The translations under genes were made by a program, and so were the position numbers. A stretch of 64,000 nt of DNA from NCBI GenBank assembly GCA_027886185.1, contig WOAB01000893.1:2852001-2916000 (forward strand). Reading direction: 5' to 3'. The first letter of the stretch is position 1; each line of letters begins with the position of its first letter. This DNA comes from Rheum nobile (lineage: Eukaryota; Streptophyta; Magnoliopsida; Caryophyllales; Polygonaceae). The notes below the pieces were generated by a model. That model was not told where the DNA came from, did no database searches, and saw only the letters and a program-made list of their open reading frames with translations. Positions 54,949-64,000 of this stretch are shown piece by piece.

Positions 54949-57644
54949 TGTAACACCCCTAAATCGTAACCCATTTGGAAAGGTATTACCGCCAGTGACC
55001 TCGGTTTCCACACCGAAGCCATCCCAGACTTTACCATTGAAACACAATTCATAAAGAACAATTATGATACAAAATTACCATAACTTTCATTTAAAACATA
55101 GTCGCGGAATTTCAACACAATTCCAAATGCGACAAAATACAGAGTTATTACAATACAGCGGAAGACTTAAAATAATTTACAAGAGTATTGACTTCAGTAG
55201 TCAACGCCCAAAGATCGTAGCCTGATTAAAACATTGTCAAAATACCGTTCATCTTCATAGTCGTTCTAGCCTTCATGGATCCTGCAACCTATCTGATGTG
55301 TCGAAACGGACGGACGACACCAACCATGACGATATAGATAACAAATACAATTAGTTAGTCTAAATGAATAGACTAGCAAGGGCACAAAGCAGAAGGTTCG
55401 AAGTAGTCGTATTAGGTTAGACTCATCGCTTCTCGAATAATAACCGATGACGATAGTCAACCATCATACTCTTACTGGAATAACAAGAGGTATGCACAAG
55501 AGAAGATTCTGGAGACCGAGTCTCACAGCAATCAATCCCAAAAGAAGACTCTAAATGAAATGAGCCTTATAGAAAACATGACAAATGTTGGAGAACATTA
55601 ATTAATTACACACAATAACAGAATTACAGTATCGCATTCGAGCGACTAAAAGTTAAGACGAGCTTTCCTAGATGCACTAGCGCCTAGCTGTACTACTCGC
55701 CCAAGGTATATTAATTGTGTGCGACAACGGCACTTATCTCATTTAATTCCAAAACGATCATCACGTTATAAGCTTTTAAATCTCCTCACTAGAGATATCG
55801 GATCTCCTCACAAGAGATATCAGATCTCCTCACAAGAGATATCAGAGGGAATAAATCCCAAAAGATTTGGCACTAGCTAAGTGCACCAACCTTGAGTAAG
55901 GGCATGGTCATGACCAGAGAGAATTGTTGGGGCCTGGACATCCCATCCACTTGGTTATAAAGAAACGACTAGTACTCACAAGGAGATACCAAGTAGCGTT
56001 CCTGCGAATACACGTTCTAACTAAACAGTTCAGAACTGTCCAAAATCATATCAAAGCCATCAAGGCCAGCATCATAGATATATTTCAATCTAGATATATA
56101 TATATATATAATAGCGTTATTCTAGCAGATATACAACCTATTATAATATCCATTAAAATCACAAACAGTTATCAAAACTGTTCCCAACAAAAATAGTAAA
56201 TCATCCCAAATTAATTAACAACTAAACAATTGATAATTAATTGAAATATGGAATGATGAGCAAGAGCGAACCTCCACTTGCCTGGAGTAGATTCGGCGAT
56301 GAATCTAGACGAGACGACTACCGATGATATCCTTTCCGAGGATATGGCCTAAGCTTCAGAATAACTCCAACGGATTACGAGTCCACACGCGATCCAGCAT
56401 ATGACACATTAATTAATCTCAATTAATTTGTCTGGACGAACTCAAGGAATTAAATTCAATAAATTCTTATGATCTTAAATCATAAGAATATTGATTGAAT
56501 TTTCCTAAAGACAGATACGGGTGAAAAGGAGTCGAAATTATACCGCTCGAATAATTTCGGGTTAAATCTGGACAGGATGCTTAAATGGGCTTTCGGCCCA
56601 ACAACAATATAACAAGGAGGGGGGTCCACCTCGACACTATTCACCATCCTTAACCTCCCACAACAATCAACAGCAGCAAAACGCAGCCAACAACAACACG
56701 GCAACACGCCGGGAAGGACAGCGCGGCGGCGCTGGGAAGGAGAAGCAGCAGCTCCTGGAACAACGGCAGCTGGCGGTGGCGACACGCGAGCAACGGCGGC
56801 GGAGCACAGAAGCTCGGCGCGGCAGTGGCTCGACTCCGTCTTCACCGGGAAGGGAGGAGACGACGTCGGGAGAGTAGGAGCGGCGGAGCAGCACATCTGG
56901 CTCGGCTCACGCAGCTCAATGACGGAGCACCACGCCAGGCTCGCCGGCGGGAGAAGCTCGAAACAGAGGAGCAACAGGGGTCTCGCCGGGAATAGGGGAG
57001 GCGATGGCGACGGGGCTTCGCCGGTTTCTCGACGCCAAGGATGGAGCGGCGCTGGCGAGGAGGAGGACCACGACACCAGTAGTAGCACCCACACGAAGAC
57101 AGGGAGGAGCAGCACCACACAGCTCGTCGATGATGACGGAGCTTGGAGGGAGCTTCACCGGTGGTGATGGCGAGAGGCGAGAAAGAGAGGGACGAAACAG
57201 AGGAGTGAGGCGGGAGAGATGGGAGACAGATCGGTGCCCATCACCTTCCATTCACAACAGCATATATATAGCCCAAGCAGGGCGTGAGGCAAAGCTCCGA
57301 CAAGGGCTTGCAAGAGGGTCGACCAAGGCAACAGTGGAGAGCCCAAGTGGGCACAGGTGGAGAGCCAAGTGGGAAGATGCAGAGATAAGATCGGTTACAG
57401 GGTAAGATTGCACAGAGGGATAAGATCGGGTATGGATTTTAAACCCCGGAAATTATATGTTTGTATCCAAACAAATATTCTAAGTCCCGAAAATACATCG
57501 AATGTATTTTATACCACTCAGGGAATTATTTCGGAGATCATGGATGTTACGGAAAATCCGAACTCCACTGAAAGCGAAATAATTAATGAACGAAGGTTGG
57601 AAAAATTACCCAAATATCCTTACTAAAAATTATGGGGTATTACA
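54949..57644 (-). repeat. LARD-like 3' LTR
   Basis: 2696-bp LTR. It contains three 23-bp GATCTCCTCACAAGAGATATC-type repeats at about 55786-55850, a GC-rich part (56680-57240) and a minus-strand TATA box at 57261-57272. Confidence 0.9.
57261..57272 (-). promoter_or_regulatory. TATA box in the LARD-like LTR (copy at 62203-62213)
   Basis: The minus strand reads GGCTATATATATGC about 380 bases from the LTR 5' edge, which suggests a short U3 and a transcript start near 57230, leaving an unusually long R-U5 of about 2.3 kb. The same box is present in the other LTR. Confidence 0.5.
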
Positions 57645-59915
57645 TTACTACCCCCTTAAGAAAAGTTTCGACCCCGAAACTTGCATTACTAACGAGGAAA
57701 TGGTCTCTGTACCAATCTTACTACCTAAACTTAATATCCTTAATCATAACATCATCATACAACCTTATCTCCATATAACATACCAGGTAATAATTCTTAC
57801 TAACTCCACAAGATCATGTTTACCTTATAATAATGGTCTCCCAAAATTATCATAACGATATTAATGCACCTTCAATAGGAGAACACACATTTCTCCTCCA
57901 ATCTCCTTATAGACAAACTCAAGTTTTATACATTATCCTTTTATAACTTAGATATCAAATCTTAGTAACCTCAAATCATAACTCCTTTAATTCCATTAAT
58001 GATACTTTTCACAATTCCATCATTTATCTCAAAGTAAGACTGGTCTTACGCCATCTCTAACTTAAAATCCTTTTAAGAATAATTTAACACATCTCTTTAA
58101 ACAATTCCTAACTTAACTCCTTTAAGATTCAAGAATAATCACAATATCTTATTCCTATGTTCCTCGAAACGTATCACATAAGATATTACTCCTATCTCCT
58201 CCAAGAGAGTGATACCATAAGCCTTATAGATGACATACTCACAAGATGTCAATCTTAGACAATTCCCAAGAGTCATAACTCTTCATCCTCTGGAAATTCC
58301 ACTTATCGAGTCTAACGACTCGTACTGTCTTAAATGACTTATTTCTAACTTAAAATCCTTATATTCCTCACACAATCTACTATCCATCCAGGACGTAATT
58401 GCATCATTTCCTTATGTTACCTCAAACAAATCTGAAATAGATCTCCCCAAAGAATACATATGATTTCATACACTTTGCTTTTCCAAAAGCTTTAACCATT
58501 AGTCCTACATGGATCATACTTACTTATAAATCCAATCACCATAATTCTTGATTCCACAATCTTACTCAAGATCGCAAAATAGGGAAAACGAGTTCTTATT
58601 GAACTATTCCCTTAATCAACTTATTCCTTCACAACACTTTATCACACTAATGCCTACAGCATGATTCCACTACTAGGCATTCCGGACTTTGCACTAGTCC
58701 ACCTCTATATACTTCTAGTGGAACAAAAATCTCAAGTACACAAGTGAGATATAACTCTTAATCTCATTAACTCCACATAACCTATACCTCCAAACACTAG
58801 GAATATGATGTCTCAAGAAGAAACAAATATTTCCATAACTTCTCCCAATATCCTTATTTCCTAAAAGATACTCATAAATGAACACTTTAGGCATCAGACT
58901 CTTCTAGCCTTGCCTTACGAAGTCTTCCTCCGGGTTCTCATCGGAAGTTCCCTCTGGATCTTTCCTCGGATCTTCCCCCTCTCGAGGATCTTCCTCAGGG
59001 TTTTCCTCTGGATCTTACTCCTTCTAAGGATCTTCCGCAGGATCTTCCTCCTCTAGAGGATCTTCCTCCGGATCTTCCTTCTTCTGAGGATCTTCCTCGG
59101 GATCTCCCCTAGGATTTTCCTCTCCTTGAGGATCTTCCTTAGGATCTTCCTCGGGATTTTCCTTAGAGTTCCCTTGGAAATCGCTTCCATTTAAACGTCG
59201 TTATTACAATATTTCGTTGGCCTACCTTAACGGCTCAACGAACTCTACCATAGGTTCATCCCACGAATTCTCATACGGAGGCAAATCCCGACTGCATCGA
59301 GCATTCATCCTTCGTATTCATTTTCTCAACAGTGAATGTCAACGACTATGACATCACACTTTAGACATCAAAACTCCTAAGAGTGATTCCTTAATTATCC
59401 CATAAAATCACTTAGAATAGATCAACTTGGTAATTCTATAGATGAATTATGACCATAGAGCACAAGATTCGTCTACACTAATCTCTCGAGCGTTCACACC
59501 AGATTACTCGGAGATTACAACACTAGGATATTAGGTACTACCAACTCAGGAAGTACATACTTGATACCTTCGAGGGAACTACTAGGTCTTCCAACCTCAA
59601 AATATCTCTAAGAAACAGGGAAATCTAACCTTACTAGAGACGATAGAATCATCTCGGCACCTTTCGAGTCCTTTCAAAAGAATAGACAAACACCTATGTC
59701 TTACAACAACAAGAATAGGTCAGTCTTTCTAGATATAGAGGTAACTCTCATACCTCTCATATCAGACTAAAAAATGCACGACTATGAACGATATTTATTT
59801 CAAATTCGTTTGGAAGACATTTTCCAGTTCAAAACGGGAAATAGTTTTAGAAGGATAAAACCTTTCAAAATACCCAACCTGTTTTAAAAACAAACTTTAG
59901 CTCTGATACCAAATC
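57645..59915 (-). other. LARD-like internal domain, non-coding
   Basis: No protein domain. At about 58920-59170 the sequence is an array of GGATCTTCCTC words with roughly 12-bp spacing; on minus it would encode EEDP-like acidic repeats but is interrupted by stops. The remainder is A/T/C-rich with many CTTA/CTTAT words. Confidence 0.7.
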
Positions 59916-62586
59916 TGTAACACCCTCAAATCGTAACCCATTTGGAAAGGTATTACCGCCAGTGACCTCGGTTTCCACACCGAAGCCACCCCAGGCTTTA
60001 CCATTGAAACACAATTCATAAAGAACAATTATGATACAAAATTACCATAACTTTCATTTAAAACATAGTCGCGGAATTTCAACACAATTCCAAATGCGAC
60101 AAAATACAGAGTTATTACAATACAGCGGAAGACTTAAAATAATTTACAAGAGTATTGACTTCAGTAGTCAACGCCCAAAGATCGTAGCCTGATTAAAACA
60201 TTGTCAAAACACCGTTCATCTTCATAGTCATTCTAGCCTTCATGGATCCTGCAACCTATCTGATGTGTCGAAACGGACGGATGACACCAACCATGACGAT
60301 GCAGATAACAAATACAATTAGTTAGTCTAAATGAATAGACTAGCAAGGGCACAAAGCAGAAGGTTCGAAGTAGTCGTATTAGGTTAGACTCATCGCTTCT
60401 CGAATAATAACCGATGACGATAGTCAACCATCATACTCTTACTGGAATAACAAGAGGTATACACAAGAGAAGATTCTGGAGACCGAGTCTCACAGCAATC
60501 AATCCCAAAAGAAGACTCTAAATGAAATGAGCCTTATAGGAAACATGATAAATGTTGGGGAACATTAATTAATTACACACAATCACAGAATTATAGTATC
60601 GCATTCGAGCGACTAAAAGTTAAGACGAGCTTTCCTAGATGCACTAGCGCCTAGCTGTACTACTCGCCCAAGGTATATTAATTGTGTGCGACAACGGCAC
60701 TTATCTCATTTAATTCCAAAACGATCATCACGTTATAAGCTTTTAAATCTCCTCACAAGAGATATCGGATCTCCTCACAAGAGATATCAGATCTCCTCAC
60801 AAGAGATATCAGAGGGAATAAATCCCAAAAGATCTGGCACTAGCTAAGTGCACCAACCCTGAGTAAGGGCATGGTCATGACCAGAGAGAAGTGTTGGGGC
60901 CTGGACATCCCATCCACTTGGTTATAAAGAAACGACTAGTACTCACAAGGAGATACCAAGTAGCGTTCCTGCGAATACTCGTTCTAACTAAACAGTTCAG
61001 AACTGCCCAAAATCATATCAAAGCCATCAAGGCCAGCATCATATATATATATAATAGCGTTGTTCTAGCAGATATACAACCTATTATAATATCCATTAAA
61101 ATCACAAACAGTTATCAAAACTGTTCCCAACAAAAACAGTAAATCATCCCAAATTAATTAACAACTAAACAATTGATAATTAATTGAAATATGGAATGAT
61201 GAGCAAGAGCGAACCGCCACTTGCCTGGAGTAGATTCGGCGATGAATCTAGACGAGACGACTACCGATGATATCCTTTCCGAGGATATGGCCTAAGCTTC
61301 AGAATAACTCCAACGGATTACGAGTCCACACGCGATCCAGCATATGACACATTAATTAATCTCAATTAATTTGTCTGGACGAACTCAAGGAATTAAATTC
61401 AATAAATTCTTATGATCTTAAATCATAAGAATATTGATTGAATTTTCCTAAAGACATATACGGGTGAAAGGGAGTCGAAATTATACCGCTCGAATAATTT
61501 CGTGTTAAATCTGGACAGGATGCTTAAATGGGCTTTCGGCCCAACAACAATATAACAAGGAGGGGGCCCACCTCGGCACTATTCACCATCTTTAACCTCC
61601 CACAACAATCAACAGCAGCAAAACGCAGCCAACAACAACATGGAAACACGCCGGGAAGGACAGCGCGGCGGCGCTGGGAAGGAGAAGCAGCAGCTCCTGG
61701 AACAACGACAGCTGGCGGTGGCGACACGCGAGCAACGGCGGCGGAGCACATAAGCTCGACGCGGCAGTGGCTCGACTCCGTCTTCGCCGGGAAGGGAGGA
61801 GACGACGTCGGGTGAGTAGGAGCGGCGGAGCAGCACATCTGGCTCGGCTCACGCAGCTCAATGACGGAGCACCACGCCAGGCTCACCGGCGGGAGAAGCT
61901 CGAAACAGAGGAGCAACAAGGGTCTCGCCGGGAACAGGGGAGGCGATGGCGACGGGGCTTTGCCGGTTTCTCGACGCCAAGGATGGAGCGGCGCTGGCGG
62001 GGAGGAGGACCACGACACCAGTAGAAGCACCCACACGACGACAGGGAGGAGCAGCACCACACAGCTCGTCGACGATGACGGAGCTTGGAGGGAGCTTCAC
62101 CGGTGGTGATGGCGAGAGGCGAGAAAGAGAGGGACGAAACAGAGGAGTGAGGCGGGAGAGATGGGAGACAGATCGGTGCCCATCACCTTCCATTCACAAC
62201 AGCATATATATAGCCCAAGCAGGGCGGGAGGCAAAGCTCCGACAAGGGCTTGCAAGAGGGCCGACCAAGGCAACAGTGGAGAGCCCAAGTGGGCGCATGT
62301 GGAGAGCCAAGTGGGAAGATGCAGAGATAAGATCGGTTACAGGGTAAGATTGCACAGAGGGATAAGACCGGGTATGGATTTTAAACCCCGGAAATTATAT
62401 GTTTGTATCCAAACAAATATTCTAAGTCCCGAAAATACATCGAATGTATTTTATACCACTCAGGGAATTATTTCGGAGATCATGGATGTTACGGAAAATC
62501 CGAACTCCACTGAAAGCGAAATAATTAATGAACGAAGGTTGGGAAAATTACCCAAATATCCTTACTAAAAATTATGGGGTATTACA
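59916..62586 (-). repeat. LARD-like 5' LTR
   Basis: 2671-bp LTR, nearly identical to the 3' copy. It lacks about 20 bp of a TA-rich segment near 61045 and has small substitutions, some of which break open frames present in the other copy. Confidence 0.9.
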
Positions 62587-64000
62587 GGGTTGCGGATGCG
62601 GGGCAACATGGGTGGCCAAGGGAGAGGAAAAGGATGGACTAGGAGTGGAGGCATACCTTGGCGGTTGGGATCGTGACCATGTGGCCCTCTTCTTCCTTTT
62701 GATTTTGAGTGTGAAGTTCCATGGCTGTGTGAGTAAGGCGGTGGAGATTTTGGATGCAAGGACCTTCAATGGCTCCCTAATATCCACATCATGGCCCCTC
62801 AAGAACATAGCATGGATGTCTTCGCCATTGTAGATCACTCCACCCTTGTGGATAAGGTCTTTCAACTCAGAAAAGAACTCAAGGGGAGTTTGTGATGGAC
62901 CTTTCTTGGCTAGGGCAATCTTGAGTCTCATTTGGGTGGTGTAGTCCTCGGAAACATACCGTTGAGTCATCACGTGCATGAGTTGATTCCAATGTGTGAT
63001 AGGAGGAAGCCGACGCCTCTCACGGTCGGCCACAAAACGGTGCCACCAAGACCGAGCGGCACCTTGGAAGTGAAAAGTGGCATAATCCACATTTTCCCAC
63101 TCTTCATAGTGGCAATGAGCTAAGGTGTACTCGGTGGCATGACTCCACTCTAAGAACTTGGAAGCATCATACTCTCCCTCAAAGAAATCGATCTTGACCT
63201 TAACCTCTCGACGGTGGCCATAGTTGGCCGTGGTGTCCGGTTGGGCATGGCGCTTATCTTGGTGACGGGGTGCGGGCTTGGGCACCCAATGTGGATCACG
63301 CGGCCGCCACCGACCTCGTGTGCGCTCGGGGATGCGGTGGTATGTAGCCTCTCCGCGGCCACCAACATAGCCCTCCTCAATGGGGTCGGTAGTGTAGTGC
63401 CCATCATCAAAGCCAACAAAGGCTTCATCCACTTCATCAAACTCACCATCGCCGTCGTCGCCTTGGTCATAGTCGTCGCCACTCTCTTAGTAGCCACGCC
63501 TTGGAGCTTGGTGGCGAGACGTGGACGGGTTGGGGTGGGCTTGGCTGCGGCCACTGGGGTGAGTGTGGGCGCCGCTGTCCGAGAAGTAGGAGTCTCGGCC
63601 AAGGGGCTGTGGATGTCGGCCCGATAGCGGTCGAGCGTGCTCTTGCAAATGGGGCTCACCGTGATTCGGCCGGAGGGGAGATGGCAACGCCGCATTGTGA
63701 GCGGCGGCGGATGAGTACATGGGGGCCTTGCCCCGGTCACGCGCCAAAGGTGGTACTTGTGAGGAAGTGCCGGTGAAGATCGGCGCCACCAAGGGTCTCG
63801 TCATGGCTGCGGCCGCCAAGCAAACTTTGGCCAATTGTCGCTCGACCTCGGCCAATCGGGAGAGGGTCTCGTCGAGTTTGGTTTGGGCGGCCTCTTGGCT
63901 GCGGACGGCCTCGGCTTCGCGGGCTGCATTGGCACAATTGTGCTTGGCCACCCTCACCGCGAAGGACTCTGGGGATAGGGTAGGTGTGGAGGTGTGGTGG
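62587..64000 (-). pseudogene. Gag of gypsy element 3 (cut at the window end)
   Basis: Minus-strand gag. The window edge falls in a coiled-coil-like N-terminal region (KLDETLSRLAEVERQLAKV, 63870-63815). A TAA after PRRGY (63487) interrupts it. The frame then runs 286 codons with EVKVKIDFFEGEYDASKFLE, YATFHFQGAARSWWHRFV, THWNQLMHVMTQRYVSEDY and EFFSELKDLIHKGG, the gag core of this gypsy lineage. It ends at the LARD-like insertion (TSD at 62587), after which the zinc knuckle lies at 54825. Confidence 0.85.

Larger units (their letters stand above)
54949..62586 (-). mobile_element. Non-coding LTR element with 2.7-kb LTRs (LARD-like)
   Basis: LTRs at 54949-57644 (2696 bp) and 59916-62586 (2671 bp) surround a 2271-bp internal domain. 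Perfect TSDs GGGTT (54944-54948 and 62587-62591) show where it entered the gag/zinc-knuckle border of gypsy element 3. LTR limits on plus are TGTAACACC...GTATTACA. A tRNA-Met primer site (minus TGGTATCAGAGCT, 59899-59911) and a purine tract (minus AAGGGGGTAGTA, 57646-57657) orient the element to minus. No gag or pol motif exists, so it must rely on another element's enzymes. LTR differences are few and mostly transitions, indicating a young insertion. Confidence 0.92.
51806..64000 (-). mobile_element. Gypsy element 3, split by a non-coding LTR element and cut by the window end
   Basis: The 3' LTR lies at 51806-52562. Coding remnants run 52605-54948 and continue after the inserted element at 62587-64000. 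The gag, zinc knuckle and the SPREILEDQVERNRLK text are clearly related to the tandem gypsy units (SPMTPHEILQDMADRQR there), so they belong to the same lineage. RT is deleted. The 5' LTR is outside the window. Confidence 0.85.

Noticed and set aside
56480..57118. 212-codon minus frame with an N-terminal hydrophobic stretch, possible secreted protein
   Set aside because: It lies inside the R-U5 part of the LARD-like LTR; the other LTR copy (61524-62060) is frame-shifted at its C-terminal end, so the frame is not conserved.

Overview
This window is nuclear DNA of a flowering plant, most likely a eudicot. The evidence is a CLE signalling-peptide gene and a dense set of plant transposons: Cassandra, chromovirus-type gypsy, a SIRE-like copia LTR, CACTA, Stowaway and hAT-like MITEs, a MULE with a captured Ulp1 gene, an L1 LINE and a Helitron-like terminus. 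I cannot name the species. Only one ordinary host gene looks intact: the CLE precursor at 3702-4025 on the minus strand. Almost everything else is transposon or transposon debris, and I resolved several elements to the base using target-site duplications (TSDs).

Layout. 1-1623: LTR fragments (gypsy end next to a SIRE-like copia LTR end). 1951-2210: Stowaway MITE. 2810-3385: hAT-like MITE with 8-bp TSD. 3702-4025: CLE gene. About 5350-14210: decayed Mutator-like element with a Ulp1-protease-like pseudogene on plus, a FAR1/MULE-transposase fragment on minus, and intron/spacer DNA full of GGTTCAT motifs; a Cassandra TRIM (12459-12862) sits inside it. 14600-19080: SINE-like piece, gypsy LTR remnants in both orientations, and a Cassandra multimer with three LTRs and two internal domains (15709-16548). 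21120-23013: Helitron-like segment.

23270-43436 is one 20-kb CACTA transposon (3-bp TSD AAA), opened by a minus-strand chromovirus (23939-38592, TSD TTTTG). The chromovirus is itself opened inside its protease/RT spacer by a gypsy insertion (26397-36738) that has three LTRs and two internal domains in tandem. A further inverted-repeat element full of TTGCACTT motifs (41701-43110) lies near the CACTA right end. 43468-44599 is a solo SIRE-like LTR. 46043-50051 is a second CACTA (TSD ACG) carrying exon fragments of a Pumilio RNA-binding protein gene and a nested foldback MULE (48786-49750, 9-bp TSD). 50052-50865 is an L1 reverse-transcriptase fragment. 50866-51805 is a diverged LTR related to the large LTRs downstream. 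51806 to the window end is a third gypsy element (minus), split by a non-coding LTR element with 2.7-kb LTRs (54949-62586, TSD GGGTT).

The genes do not form a pathway. The layout is a record of layered insertion. Points of most interest: two unrelated LTR families each occur as a three-LTR tandem; nearly all nonsense codons in the tandem gypsy arose as CAG to TAG, which fits decay of CHG-methylated cytosines; a CACTA element carries Pumilio pseudo-exons with correct splice borders; and several elements are built from short motif arrays (GGTTCAT, TTGCACTT, AGCGCTAT hairpins) of unknown role.
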